A DNA stretch of 64,000 bases, taken from positions 5,388-69,387 of the forward strand of contig CAMATW010000007.1 of the NCBI GenBank assembly GCA_945861305.1, in the 5' to 3' direction. Shown piece after piece: positions 41,378 through 50,636 of the stretch (positions within the stretch are counted from its first letter, which is position 1; every line of letters begins with the position of its first letter). This DNA comes from Bordetella parapertussis (GTDB lineage: Bacteria; Pseudomonadota; Gammaproteobacteria; Burkholderiales; Burkholderiaceae_C). Position numbers and translations under genes: made by a program. The notes under the pieces are model-generated. The model did no database searches and was not told the origin of the DNA. It saw only the letters and a list, made by a program, of their open reading frames with translations.

Positions 41378-43002
41378 GGAATGCTCTTTCTGATTTTTTT
41401 AAATACACTGCGCATAGCCAATTCAATATTGACCGCCTCACAAACCACCGTTTGCGACAAGCCAAATATCTTCTGACATATTTGAGCCTGCGAAGAGCCT
41501 ATTTTCAAACACATCACGCTAACGCCTTCTTCTCTCAATTGAGCGACCACAAATTGGCTGTCTTGCCATAAATAATTTTCATCTGGGCAGTCCACATCAC
41601 TGGGCACACCGTCGGTCAGCACCAGCACCATGGGTTGCTGCAAGCTATTTACACACAAAGTACTCATGTGTCTCAGTGCAGCACCAAGTCTGGTGGAATA
41701 GGCGGCCTGCAGTCCTTGTAAAGAGCGCCGCTGAGTGTCTGTCCATGGTGAAACAAAATCCTTGTGCAGGGTAATGCTGACGGCGTCTTTTGTATTTGAA
41801 TGAAAACTTGACACACCAAATGGAATACGCGCCGATTGAAAATAATCTGCTAGATAAGTAATTGCTTTTTTTTCCAGATCAAGAATACTCGTGAAACTTC
41901 CCGCAATACGATCATTGGCAGATTCAGAGGCATCTATCAGCACCATCACACCGGCACTCAATTGCTGTCGCTGCCACTGCAAAAAAATATTTTCATCTGG
42001 GGAAATCTGACAACGCAGATCAATACTGCGCTCTATGGCTTTGTCAAGCCACAGTTGTTCGCTTGAATCAACAGATAACTTGAACTCTCCACGCATTGCG
42101 CGCCTTCTTCGGGTTTTCAAGTATGCAGCATGTGCTGCACGAAGCGGAACACGTTGCAAGCCAGAGGCTGGCAACAAACCCAAGTGGTTCACAGTCACAA
42201 AGGCTTTATTCAAGTTTTGAGTATCTGCATTCCATTCGTCATAGTAAAAAATCAACTTCTCTTCCTTCGGTGGAAGATCGGGCTCTAAGGGAGATGATGT
42301 TCTTGAATGGGTGACCGTTTCCTGCACTTTTTGCTCTGCAGAGGCATCTGTCCAAAGTATGGAGTTGTCATCGCGGTAAGCTGGCCAAACAGCATATTTC
42401 GTATGGTCAAACCGGTAACGCATCTGACCAAGGTCGTTGGCTAAAATTGATCCTGCTTCGCGCAATGCAGCAAATCCACCACCGCCACTTAAAGCTTGCT
42501 CATACATGTCCAACGCCTTGCCGCACCAATAGTCTTCAAATACATTGTGTCTGCGGTTCAGACAGACAGACATTTTGGCTAACTGGGTTTCCACTCCTCC
42601 AATTTGCAATGCCTGCTCCATATCCATGCGCGAAGTGAATACGGCCCCTATGCCTTCAATATCGTCATTGATCAAACGCTCTACCCTTTCATCTTCAAGC
42701 AAAGATATAAGTGCCAGCGAAAGATGTTTGAATTTACCAACTGGTTGGAAAAATGCGGAGTGCTTTAAATGTGCTTTGGCGTGTGCCACCATGCACAGTA
42801 AATCCACGGGCTGGTAGTCGCCCTGCAGCACACCTGAAAGCTTCTGAGACAAACTGTGCGGCAATGACACGCCAAATGGGGTGATTGCTAATCTTTGTTG
42901 TTGGTGGCTTCGATCAATCGACACCACAGGCAAGACTTGCTCAGGCTGCTGCAAACCACGCAAGACGGATTCAAGCCACTTATCAGCAATCACTGTGTCC
43001 AT
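41374..43002 (-). CDS. NorD/CbbO-like VWA-domain protein
   Basis: A ~542-residue protein whose C-terminal ~200 residues form a von Willebrand A domain with the metal motif DASES (VMVLIDASESAND) and VLVLTDGVPSD. The N-terminal two thirds are helical and match the NorD/CbbO layout. The open frame reaches 43095, but the ATG at 43002 lies just past the stop of the AAA+ gene and is the likelier start. NorD-type proteins act with NorQ-type AAA+ ATPases to activate or assemble metalloenzymes. Here the pair is coded behind an amidase that needs no metal, so its client is unknown. Confidence 0.8.
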   Translation of the reverse strand: MDTVIADKWLESVLRGLQQPEQVLPVVSIDRSHQQQRLAITPFGVSLPHSLSQKLSGVLQGDYQPVDLLCMVAHAKAHLKHSAFFQPVGKFKHLSLALISLLEDERVERLINDDIEGIGAVFTSRMDMEQALQIGGVETQLAKMSVCLNRRHNVFEDYWCGKALDMYEQALSGGGGFAALREAGSILANDLGQMRYRFDHTKYAVWPAYRDDNSILWTDASAEQKVQETVTHSRTSSPLEPDLPPKEEKLIFYYDEWNADTQNLNKAFVTVNHLGLLPASGLQRVPLRAAHAAYLKTRRRRAMRGEFKLSVDSSEQLWLDKAIERSIDLRCQISPDENIFLQWQRQQLSAGVMVLIDASESANDRIAGSFTSILDLEKKAITYLADYFQSARIPFGVSSFHSNTKDAVSITLHKDFVSPWTDTQRRSLQGLQAAYSTRLGAALRHMSTLCVNSLQQPMVLVLTDGVPSDVDCPDENYLWQDSQFVVAQLREEGVSVMCLKIGSSQAQICQKIFGLSQTVVCEAVNIELAMRSVFKKIRKSIP

Positions 43003-43018
43003 GTCTACGCAATCACAT

Positions 43019-43855
43019 TTAGACTGCGGCAATAACCAGTGGAAGCATAGCCAGCAAACTTGCTCTGATAGTGGGTTCATCAGTGACGGGATCAATCAAT
43101 GCCGCCTCCAACAGATTTTGTTGGCCCGTCTTTTGTGACATCAACTTTGCGGCATGGATCAACATACGCGTTGATACCCCTTCAAATAAACCGCTACCGG
43201 CCATTTTGCGTGAACTCGCACCAAAATTCGCAAGTGCTCGCGCAAGTGCGGAAGTACAACCCGACTCGCTGGCGATGATGTGCTGCTCAAGTTCAATGGC
43301 AGGGTAATCGAAGCGCACCGCCACGAAGCGCTGCTTGATCGATTCTTTCAGGTCACGCATCACGCTTTGATACCCTGGGTTGTAAGAAACCACCAACATA
43401 AAATGGGCAGGCGCATGCAAGACTTCACTGGTCTTGTCTATGAATAATTGACGACGATGGTCAGCCAATGCATTTAAAACCACCAGTGCCTCTTGCCGTG
43501 CTTCAATCACTTCATCCAAATAACAAATGCCACCTTGCCGCACGGCCAGCGTCAGTGGGCCATCTATCCAAGGAGTCTCATTCCCTTTAAGGATAAATCT
43601 GCCCACCAGATCGCTGGCACTGGTGTCCTCATTACAGGCGACAGTCCACATCGGCAACTTCAACTGTTGCGCCATGTATTCGACAAACCTCGTTTTTCCA
43701 CATCCGGTAGGCCCTTTGATGAGCAAAGGAAGATGATGCTGGAAAGCCTGTCGGAAAACCAGCTCTTCGTCACCTAGCGGATGATAGGAAATAGTCAAAG
43801 GCAAATCAACGGTGCTGGGTGGATTGATTGGGAATACCCTCAATCGGTGCCTCAT
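43019..43855 (-). CDS. NorQ/CbbQ-like MoxR-type AAA+ ATPase
   Basis: A ~278-residue AAA+ ATPase. Walker [28 protein letters not shown] and Walker [14 protein letters not shown] identify the NirQ/NorQ/CbbQ subgroup, and VSYNPGYQ is the sensor-1 region. The start is probably the ATG at 43855, five bases after GGA(A); the ATG at 43888 would increase the overlap with amiE from 50 to 83 bases. It stands where AmiB, another AAA+ protein, lies in the Pseudomonas ami operon, and is partnered by the VWA protein immediately downstream. Confidence 0.83.
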   Translation of the reverse strand: MRHRLRVFPINPPSTVDLPLTISYHPLGDEELVFRQAFQHHLPLLIKGPTGCGKTRFVEYMAQQLKLPMWTVACNEDTSASDLVGRFILKGNETPWIDGPLTLAVRQGGICYLDEVIEARQEALVVLNALADHRRQLFIDKTSEVLHAPAHFMLVVSYNPGYQSVMRDLKESIKQRFVAVRFDYPAIELEQHIIASESGCTSALARALANFGASSRKMAGSGLFEGVSTRMLIHAAKLMSQKTGQQNLLEAALIDPVTDEPTIRASLLAMLPLVIAAV

Positions 43856-44843
43856 CAGTTCCGGGTGTAGATCGGGTAATGGATTCAACCATTTTGCGTG
43901 TGCCTTCAGGGTCGTTAATCCATTTGGAATAAAACTCGAATGGACATGCTGCTACACCGTTGGCATCTTCTCCGGAATTGATTTTCCCAGTGTAGCCACG
44001 GTGCAATAACTTGTACAAATGGTTTTGTGATTGCATGGTACGTCGTGCATCGCGAATCAAACTGACAGAAAGCTCTGCGTACTGAATGCCCATATCTTCT
44101 TCGCCGCATTCGCCAAGTGTGCGGCCGTCAAAACCGACGATGGCTGAGTGACCGAAATAAGAATAAACCCCATCAAAGCCGGATGCATTGGCAACAGCAA
44201 CGTAACAATTGTTCATCCAGGCCATAGCCTTGGCAACAATCACCTGTTGGTCTTTGGCCGGATACATATACCCTTGGCAACGCACAATCAACTCAGCCCC
44301 GCGCATGGCGCAATCACGCCAGATTTCAGGGTAGTTGCCATCATCGCAAATGATGAGACTGATCTTCATGCCTTTAGGTCCATCGGACACATAAGTGCAA
44401 TCGCCGGGATACCAACCTTCGATTGGCACCCAAGGCATGATCTTGCGGTACTTCTGCACGATTTCACCTTTGTCGTTCATCAGAATCAAGGTGTTGTAAG
44501 GTGCTTTTTTGGGATGCTCTTCGTGACGTTCACCAGTTAAAGAGAACACGCCCCAAACCTTGGCCTTGCGGCAAGCAGCTGCGAAAATTTCAGTCTCTTC
44601 GCCTGGTACCGTGGCAGCAGTTTCGTACATCTCTTTAGAGTCATACATGATGCCGTGGGTAGAGTATTCAGGAAAGATGACCAGATCCATGCCGGGCAAA
44701 CCTTGCTTCATACCAACCAGCATGTCACCGATCTTGCGTGCGTTGTCCAACACCTCAGCCTTGGTGTGTAAACGGGGCATTTTGTAGTTAACAACTGCAA
44801 CGCCGACACAATCCTTGCTGCTTGAAATATCACCATGTCTCAT
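43806..44843 (-). CDS. amiE: Aliphatic amidase
   Basis: A 345-residue nitrilase-superfamily amidase splitting short aliphatic amides into acid and ammonia. The triad is Glu59 (FPEYSTHG), Lys134 (YRKIMPW) and Cys166 (ICDDGNYPE), at exactly the positions known for Pseudomonas AmiE, and the length is the same. AGAGGAG precedes the ATG. It lies between urtE2 and the AAA+/VWA pair, so import, hydrolysis and sensing of amides are in one operon. Confidence 0.95.
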   Translation of the reverse strand: MRHGDISSSKDCVGVAVVNYKMPRLHTKAEVLDNARKIGDMLVGMKQGLPGMDLVIFPEYSTHGIMYDSKEMYETAATVPGEETEIFAAACRKAKVWGVFSLTGERHEEHPKKAPYNTLILMNDKGEIVQKYRKIMPWVPIEGWYPGDCTYVSDGPKGMKISLIICDDGNYPEIWRDCAMRGAELIVRCQGYMYPAKDQQVIVAKAMAWMNNCYVAVANASGFDGVYSYFGHSAIVGFDGRTLGECGEEDMGIQYAELSVSLIRDARRTMQSQNHLYKLLHRGYTGKINSGEDANGVAACPFEFYSKWINDPEGTRKMVESITRSTPGTDEAPIEGIPNQSTQHR

Positions 44844-44863
44844 ATGAGTTCTCCTCTGAATTG

Positions 44864-45559
44864 TTAAATTGTTAAAAATGCCTTGACGGCATCCACGTCC
44901 TCCGCTCCCTTGCCGCAGGTATGTACTACAGCCCCACGCTCCAAAACTACCAAGCGGTCAGCCACACTGACAGCAAAACTCAACACCTGCTCTGACAGCA
45001 AAACGGTGCAATCGGTTGCCTGCTGTAACTTGATCAATGCAGCAGCAATTTCCTTGATGATGGATGGCTGAATCCCCTCAGTTGGCTCATCTAGGATCAA
45101 CAGACTGGGACCAGCTGTCAAAGCCCTGCCAATCGCAACCATCTGTTGTTGTCCGCCGGATAAATTACCTGCTTTGCGATCCTTCATCTGAGACAGGACT
45201 GGGAACAATTCATAAACAAGGTCAGGAATTTTTTTGAGTCGCCCGGTATTGAGGGACGTCAACAGGTTTTCTTCCACTGTTAACTGACTGAACAACAACC
45301 GGCCTTGCGGTACATAACCCATTCCCATTCGAGCACGCTCAAATACGGGCATACGGGTGATGTCCTTCCCCATGAATTCAATACGGCCAGAATGGACAGG
45401 CAACAAACCAACCAAGGTTTTAAAAAAAGTGGACTTGGACATGCCGTTTTTTCCAATCACGGCAACGGCTTCGTGCGCTTTCATATCAAATGACACACCA
45501 TGCAAAACAATGCTTTGACCATAGCCAGCCATCAATTCAGTCGTGTGCAGCAACGTCAT
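44864..45559 (-). CDS. UrtE-like ABC ATPase of the amide operon
   Basis: A 231-residue ATPase paralogous to UrtE at 33667. Walker A reads [10 protein letters not shown] rather than GKNGxGKST, so the residue before the catalytic Lys-Ser is Ser instead of Gly, a small but notable deviation. The signature [15 protein letters not shown] and Walker [16 protein letters not shown] are intact. It precedes amiE by 20 bases. Confidence 0.88.
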   Translation of the reverse strand: MTLLHTTELMAGYGQSIVLHGVSFDMKAHEAVAVIGKNGMSKSTFFKTLVGLLPVHSGRIEFMGKDITRMPVFERARMGMGYVPQGRLLFSQLTVEENLLTSLNTGRLKKIPDLVYELFPVLSQMKDRKAGNLSGGQQQMVAIGRALTAGPSLLILDEPTEGIQPSIIKEIAAALIKLQQATDCTVLLSEQVLSFAVSVADRLVVLERGAVVHTCGKGAEDVDAVKAFLTI

Positions 45560-45562
45560 CCC

Positions 45563-46300
45563 CTAATCACCTAAATAGACTTCACGTACACGAGGATCTG
45601 CCTGAACTTGTTCAATAGAACCTTCACACAAAATCGCACCTTGGTGCAACACAGTGACGTTGCCGGAAAGCTTCTTGACAAAATCCATGTCGTGCTCAAT
45701 CACGACAATAGCCTGAATTGCAGATATACGTTGAATCAAATTTACAGTCTGATCACGCTCCTTCAAACTCATGCCTGCTACTGGTTCATCCAACAATAGC
45801 AATTGAGGATGCTGAACCAGCAGCATCGCTATCTCCAACCATTGTTTCTGCCCGTGACTGAGAGTGCCCGCTTGAACATCCAGCATATTGACCAAGTTAG
45901 TGGTCTCAGCTACATCAATAATTTCTTGATTGAACTGATCATCACTGTTGAAGATGGCAGACAACATGCTCTGCCCCTTGGGTACGGATATTTGTATATT
46001 CTGGTAAACCGTCAAGTCATCGTAGACTGAGGGAGTCTGAAATTTTCTTCCCATGCCCATGCGGGTACGTTTGAATTCACTCTCGACGTCAATTCGAATG
46101 CCTTGGAAAAAAATACTGCCTTGGGTCGCCGGTGTCTTGCCACATATGGCGTCAAGCAAAGTAGTTTTCCCAGCGCCATTCGGTCCAATTATGCAACGTA
46201 TCTCACCCTGCTGAATTAACAGATTGACATGGTCAATGGCCACAAAGCCACCAAAACTGACCACTAAGTCACGCACCTCCAGCAATGACTTTCCGCTCAT
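45563..46300 (-). CDS. UrtD-like ABC ATPase of the amide operon
   Basis: A 245-residue ATPase lacking the N-terminal extension seen in UrtD at 34363. Walker A GPNGAGKTT, SHGQKQWLEIAM in the signature position and Walker B LLLLDEPVAGMSLKE are present. It overlaps the permease gene upstream by four bases and the UrtE-like gene follows after three. Confidence 0.9.
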   Translation of the reverse strand: MSGKSLLEVRDLVVSFGGFVAIDHVNLLIQQGEIRCIIGPNGAGKTTLLDAICGKTPATQGSIFFQGIRIDVESEFKRTRMGMGRKFQTPSVYDDLTVYQNIQISVPKGQSMLSAIFNSDDQFNQEIIDVAETTNLVNMLDVQAGTLSHGQKQWLEIAMLLVQHPQLLLLDEPVAGMSLKERDQTVNLIQRISAIQAIVVIEHDMDFVKKLSGNVTVLHQGAILCEGSIEQVQADPRVREVYLGD

Positions 46301-47346
46301 CGACTGTCACCTGCTGCTTTGGGTCGGGATTTAAACATCCCAAGCAAACCTGCCAGGCCTTGCGGTAGAACTGCCGTGACGAGCAAAAACAATCCACCTA
46401 AGAAAAATAACCAACCTTGGGGAAATTGCTCTGACAGCGCAGATTTGAGCCAGCCAATGGAAAACGCAGCAAACACCGCCCCGAGAACGGATGTGCGACC
46501 ACCAAAAGCAGCATAAACAATCATTTCAACAGAGGCAACAGCTCCAACCAGTTGTGGCGTGATCAATCCAGTGAACAACACAAACATCGCACCGCCTATG
46601 GAAGCAAGCACGCAAGATACAGACAAGGTGGCCGCCTTTATCCATGCAGTGTCGTAACCGGAAAACCGAACACGGTCTTCTCGGTCTCTGATTGCAATCA
46701 AGACTTTTCCATAGCGGGATGAAACAAGGTATTGCACTAACGCTGCACATACGGCCAGCAATCCCAACATCATGTAAAACAAGCGCGTTCTTGCTTCATC
46801 CGAAGCAACATCCCAACCTAGCAAAGTACTGAAATCTGTAATCCCATTGGCGCCGCCTGTACCGCCTTGACTGCCAATGATCAATACCGTCAAGGTAAGA
46901 GATAAGGCCAGTGTCAGTATTGCAAAATACACACCGCTAACGCGCTTTTTAAAAATCAGATATGTAAATGGAAATGCCACCAATACAGGCAATACAAAAA
47001 TACAGAGCAACGTAAAACTGAAACTTTGAAATGGCAGCCAAGCCAAGGGCAACTGCTCAACGCTGCTCCAAACCATGAAGTCTGGCAATTCGGGGCTGGA
47101 AGCTTCCAGCTTCAAAAACATGGCAAGCGAATAGGCACCAATGCCAAAGAAGATGCCTTGACCCAGACTGAGAATGCCGCAATAGCCCCAACTGAGCACA
47201 ATACCCAATGCCACAAAGGCAAATGACAGGTACTTGCCGTATAGCGGAACTCTGAATTCTGGCGACACGAGTGGCAACATCGAAAGTAAGCCGAAGATGA
47301 TGATGAAATTCACCCACCAGCTTTTTCGTAAAAATTCTTTTGGCAT
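46297..47346 (-). CDS. UrtC-like ABC permease of the amide operon
   Basis: A 349-residue LivM-type permease with about ten helices. VLSWGYCGILSLGQGIFFGIGAYS, GGTGGANGITDFSTLLG and AAFGGRTSVLGAVFAAF correspond to the UrtC signatures. It starts one base after the upstream permease gene ends. Divergence from UrtC at 35232 is clear throughout, so this is an old paralogue, not a recent duplication. Confidence 0.9.
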   Translation of the reverse strand: MPKEFLRKSWWVNFIIIFGLLSMLPLVSPEFRVPLYGKYLSFAFVALGIVLSWGYCGILSLGQGIFFGIGAYSLAMFLKLEASSPELPDFMVWSSVEQLPLAWLPFQSFSFTLLCIFVLPVLVAFPFTYLIFKKRVSGVYFAILTLALSLTLTVLIIGSQGGTGGANGITDFSTLLGWDVASDEARTRLFYMMLGLLAVCAALVQYLVSSRYGKVLIAIRDREDRVRFSGYDTAWIKAATLSVSCVLASIGGAMFVLFTGLITPQLVGAVASVEMIVYAAFGGRTSVLGAVFAAFSIGWLKSALSEQFPQGWLFFLGGLFLLVTAVLPQGLAGLLGMFKSRPKAAGDSR

Positions 47347-47347
47347 A

Positions 47348-48250
47348 TCAACTCCTCACTTTGGGAGAAAACAGGCCATTCGGGCGGAAGTAAAGAATTA
47401 CCACCACTATTAGCATCAGCAGAACTTTGGCATATGAACTGGTCGTCATGAATTCAAAAGTAGTTTGTAATTGCGCAATGATGAAACTTGACAACGCTGT
47501 ACCCATGATGCTGGCAACGCCGCCGAATACGACAACAATGAAGGTATCTACGATATACAACTGTCCAGTACCCGGATTGGTAGAGCCGATCATCGTGAAA
47601 ACGCTACCGGCAATACCCGCCAATCCGCTACCAAGCGCAAAGGTGTACATATCGACTTGCCGCGTATTGATGCCGACCGTTTCAGCAATGGCGCGGTTTT
47701 GTGTAATGGCGCGAACTTTTAAACCCATGCGGGTTTTGAAGAACAGCAAGTACACAATGCCCGCCACAAACAAAGTAAGCACAATAATGAATATCCGATT
47801 CAGCGGAAGTTGTATGCCAGTAAAAGGCTCAATGGCGCCATCCAACCATGAGGCAAGCGGTATGGTTACTTCTTGAGGTCCGAACACTGTGCGGTAAGTT
47901 TGTTGCAATATTAAACTCAAACCCCAAGTTGCAAGCAATGTGTCCAATGGGCGGTTGTAAAACCACCGCACCACCGACCACTCAAGGAACATGCCAAATA
48001 AGAATGTGACTAAAAACGCGATCGGTATAGCAAACAAAATATAGGTATCTACCGAATCAGGAAATACTCTTAGAAAAACATTGGCAACCATGAAAGTGAC
48101 GTAGGCCCCTAAAGCCATAAGTTCCCCATGCGCCATATTGATGACACCCATCAAACCAAAAACGATGGCCAGTCCCAAAGACATCAGCAGCAAAATAGCC
48201 GTGTAGCTCACACCGCTGAAGAGTTGCATCCAAAAAATTTCAAGACTCAC
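47348..48250 (-). CDS. UrtB-like ABC permease of the amide operon (short form)
   Basis: A 300-residue LivH-type permease with no periplasmic N-terminal extension. FGLMGVINMAHGELMALGAYVTF, LLATWGLSLILQQTYRTVFGP and FGGVASIMGTALSSF match the membrane core of UrtB. The short form resembles the permeases of amide or formamide importers (FmdE type) rather than dedicated urea transporters. Confidence 0.9.
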   Translation of the reverse strand: MSLEIFWMQLFSGVSYTAILLLMSLGLAIVFGLMGVINMAHGELMALGAYVTFMVANVFLRVFPDSVDTYILFAIPIAFLVTFLFGMFLEWSVVRWFYNRPLDTLLATWGLSLILQQTYRTVFGPQEVTIPLASWLDGAIEPFTGIQLPLNRIFIIVLTLFVAGIVYLLFFKTRMGLKVRAITQNRAIAETVGINTRQVDMYTFALGSGLAGIAGSVFTMIGSTNPGTGQLYIVDTFIVVVFGGVASIMGTALSSFIIAQLQTTFEFMTTSSYAKVLLMLIVVVILYFRPNGLFSPKVRS

Positions 48251-48314
48251 AGAAACTCTCCTCGGTTGCCTGCCGGTTACCCGACAGGCAATCCGAATCC
48301 TTCAATTCAAAAAA

Positions 48315-49505
48315 TTACAGTTTGGGGAACGGGTTAGGTTCGGTCAGTTGACTTTCATGAACGATGTCAAACTGCCCGTCTGAACGTGCGCGTCCAATGC
48401 GGACTTTTTTCCATACGTGGTGGTTGGTTTTGTGAATCCTCACCAGGCCCTCGGGCGCTTTAAATTCAACTTCTGAGGAAGCAGCAATCACCTTGGCTAC
48501 ATCAAATGACTTGGCTTTTTCTACAGCCAGTTTCCATAAATACACAGCGTTGTAGCCGCATTCCATCGGATCACCCACCACACGGTCTTTGCCGTATTTG
48601 GCTTTGATGGCCGCCACAAACTTTTCGTTTTCAGGCGACTTGATGCTTTGGAAATAACCCATGCATGCGTAATAGCCAATTGCATTGTCTTTGCCGATAC
48701 CATCGATTTCATTTTCTGAAACCACGGTAGACAACAGCTTTTGCTTGGTGCCATCAAGACCCGCGGCCTTTAATTGCTTGTAGAAGGCAACGTTAGAGCC
48801 ACCCACCACGGTTGAATAAATCCAGTCAGGTTTGGCTGCCTTGATTTTGTTGATGATGGAAGAAAACTCGGTATGTCCCAACGGGGCATATTCTTCACCC
48901 ACCACGCTTGAACCCAGACGGGTAGCAGTTGCTTTGGCAATTTTGTTGCAAGTACGCGGATAAATGTAATCCGAGCCAACAAAGAAGAAGGTTTTTCCCT
49001 GTTGCTTGGCCATCCACTCCATGGCAGCAACCACAGATTGTGTTGCCTCCTGTGAGGTATAGATAACCTGTGGATCTTCTTCCTGACCTTCGTAATAGGT
49101 CGGGTAGTACAACAAACCTTTGTTGGCCTTGAACACAGGCAAAACCGCTTTGCGCGATGCTGATGTGTAGCAACCAATCACAGCGGGGACTTTGTCCTGT
49201 TGCAATAATTTTTTAGCTTTTTCAGCAAATGTTGGCCAATCACTTGCACCATCTTCTAGAACTGGCACAATTTTTTTGCCCAGTACACCACCTGCTGCAT
49301 TGATCTCATCAATGGCCATTTTTTCTGCGTCCACGATGGCAGCTTCAGCCAAAGCTATGGTGCCGGACATTGAATGCAGCAAGCCTAATTTGACTTCATC
49401 GGCTGCCTGACTCAAACTTGGCCAAAGTGCTGCGCCCGGTAGGGCGGTGGCAGCAACCAAAGTGCTGCCTTTTTGTATAAACCGACGACGTGATGACAAA
49501 CTCAT
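48315..49505 (-). CDS. UrtA/FmdD-like amide-binding protein with Tat-type signal
   Basis: A 396-residue binding protein and the first gene of the amide operon. The N-terminus SRRRFIQKG is a good twin-arginine motif, followed by a hydrophobic stretch ending near SLSQAADE. LGLLHSMSGTIALAEA, GCYTSASRKAVLPVFK and LLYYPTYYEGQEE define the amide/urea site. AAGGAG precedes the ATG by five bases. Association with amiE, AmiC and AmiR favours short amides such as formamide or acetamide as ligand; urea is the alternative. Confidence 0.88.
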   Translation of the reverse strand: MSLSSRRRFIQKGSTLVAATALPGAALWPSLSQAADEVKLGLLHSMSGTIALAEAAIVDAEKMAIDEINAAGGVLGKKIVPVLEDGASDWPTFAEKAKKLLQQDKVPAVIGCYTSASRKAVLPVFKANKGLLYYPTYYEGQEEDPQVIYTSQEATQSVVAAMEWMAKQQGKTFFFVGSDYIYPRTCNKIAKATATRLGSSVVGEEYAPLGHTEFSSIINKIKAAKPDWIYSTVVGGSNVAFYKQLKAAGLDGTKQKLLSTVVSENEIDGIGKDNAIGYYACMGYFQSIKSPENEKFVAAIKAKYGKDRVVGDPMECGYNAVYLWKLAVEKAKSFDVAKVIAASSEVEFKAPEGLVRIHKTNHHVWKKVRIGRARSDGQFDIVHESQLTEPNPFPKL

Positions 49506-49554
49506 GTTGACTCCTTAAACAATTTTCTACAAAGTAAACTAACGCTTAAAACGC

Positions 49555-49597
49555 AAAAAGCCCCATGACGCGACGAGCGCGTAATGGGGCTTTTTTG
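49555..49597 (-). terminator. Strong terminator in the leader of the amide operon
   Basis: AAAAAGCCCCAT (49555-49566) and ATGGGGCTTTTTT (49584-49596) flank an inner ACGCG/CGCGT stem, giving one long hairpin with T-runs on both strands. It lies 50 bases upstream of the amide-binding-protein gene and so interrupts that operon's own leader RNA. It is the expected target for antitermination by the AmiR-like protein. Confidence 0.88.
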
Positions 49598-49669
49598 CTC
49601 CTCCAAGAAACCGGCTTTCTTGACGGTTCTTTGAAATTGATAATTGCTTAATCGTAAATCCGGTTTCTT
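49598..49669 (-). promoter_or_regulatory. Alternative-pairing leader upstream of the amide operon terminator (candidate AmiR target)
   Basis: AAGAAACCGG at 49605-49614 is the exact complement of CCGGTTTCTT at 49660-49669. The first segment can also pair with CGGTTCTTT at 49624-49632. The two mutually exclusive hairpins lie immediately before the terminator, the arrangement expected for ANTAR-controlled leaders. Direct AmiR binding is inference. Confidence 0.6.
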
Positions 49670-49701
49670 TTTCGGAAAGTAGTATTTACCCTAGAGGCCT
49701 T

Positions 49702-49893
49702 TTACAGTTTGCTGAACATGTCTGGCCAACGGTGTAGCCAAGGTTGGGCAGCTTCAAACGCAGCGGATGCACGTAAAACCAAAGCATCACCAAGATGCTT
49801 ACCGCTGATTTGCAATCCCACGGGCAAACCTTCCCACGTCCAGCCAGCAGGCACAGTAGCAGCTGGTTGGCCAGTCATGTTCATGCACTGCAA
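49702..49893 (-). pseudogene. C-terminal remnant of an amidase-signature enzyme
   Basis: A 63-codon frame encodes only the C-terminal end of an amidase-signature (GatA-like) hydrolase: NMTGQPAATVPAGWTWEGLPVGLQI and a helical tail ending before a normal stop codon. The catalytic Ser-Ser-Lys region is absent and nothing upstream to 49984 continues the gene, so it is a degraded fragment. It lies between the amide operon leader and ureA, and may mark the site where one of these operons was inserted or a former amidase gene was lost. Confidence 0.75.
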
Positions 49894-49984
49894 CGGTGCA
49901 ATAAATAGGCTTTGATCTGCTTACAGGCTGGTTCAGAAATTGCGTCAATAATTGGTCTATTAAATTGACTATTCAAAATCCGCC

Positions 49985-50287
49985 ATGGAACTCACGCCCC
50001 GCGAAAAAGACAAGCTGCTGATATTCACTGCCGGTTTGCTGGCCGAGCGCCGCAAGGCACGCGGCTTGAAGCTCAACTACCCCGAAGCCGTTGCTTTCAT
50101 CAGCGCGGCCGTCATGGAAGGTGCACGTGACGGCAAGACCGTGGCACAGCTCATGAGCGAAGGGCGAACCCTGCTCACACGTGCCGATGTGATGGAGGGC
50201 ATTGCTGAAATGATTCCCGACATCCAAGTCGAAGCGACTTTCCCCGACGGCACCAAACTGGTGACGGTGCACCAACCAATTGTGTAA
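49985..50287 (+). CDS. ureA: Urease gamma subunit
   Basis: A 100-residue structural subunit of urease. [23 protein letters not shown] and [22 protein letters not shown] are diagnostic, and the length is standard. It starts the ureABC-ureEFG run. The ureB gene follows after 19 bases containing AAGGA. Confidence 0.97.
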   Translation: MELTPREKDKLLIFTAGLLAERRKARGLKLNYPEAVAFISAAVMEGARDGKTVAQLMSEGRTLLTRADVMEGIAEMIPDIQVEATFPDGTKLVTVHQPIV

Positions 50288-50306
50288 ACCCTTCAAGGAA
50301 TTCACC

Positions 50307-50636
50307 ATGAACCAACGTTTCATCCCTGGTGAGTTGTTCACCGACCCCGGTCACCACGAACTCAACACCGGCAGACGCACCCACACCTTGGTGGTGAAAA
50401 ACAGCGGCGACCGCCCGATTCAAGTGGGCTCGCACTACCACTTCGCAGAAACCAACACGGGTTTGCTGTTTGACCGTGCGGCTGCCCGCGGCATGCGCTT
50501 GAACATCGCTTCAGGCACCGCGGTGCGCTTTGAGCCGGGCCAAGAACGCACCGTGGAACTGGTGGACTACGCCGGAACGCGCGAGGTCTATGGCTTTCGC
50601 GGCGAGGTGCAAGGCGCATTGAAAGGAGCCGCGTGA
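50307..50636 (+). CDS. ureB: Urease beta subunit
   Basis: A 109-residue subunit with [11 protein letters not shown] near the start and [11 protein letters not shown] in the core. The ATG at 50307 has AAGGA seven bases upstream; the reading from 50280 is rejected. It overlaps ureC at the stop/start junction. Confidence 0.96.
   Translation: MNQRFIPGELFTDPGHHELNTGRRTHTLVVKNSGDRPIQVGSHYHFAETNTGLLFDRAAARGMRLNIASGTAVRFEPGQERTVELVDYAGTREVYGFRGEVQGALKGAA

Noticed and set aside
41374..43095. Start of the VWA protein at 43095
   Set aside because: It would overlap the AAA+ gene by 77 bases; the ATG at 43002 lies directly after that gene's stop.
43019..43855. Nitric oxide reductase or RuBisCO activation locus (norQ/norD, cbbQ/cbbO)
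   Set aside because: No norB, norC or cbbL/M gene is present; only the activator-type pair is here, embedded in an amidase operon.
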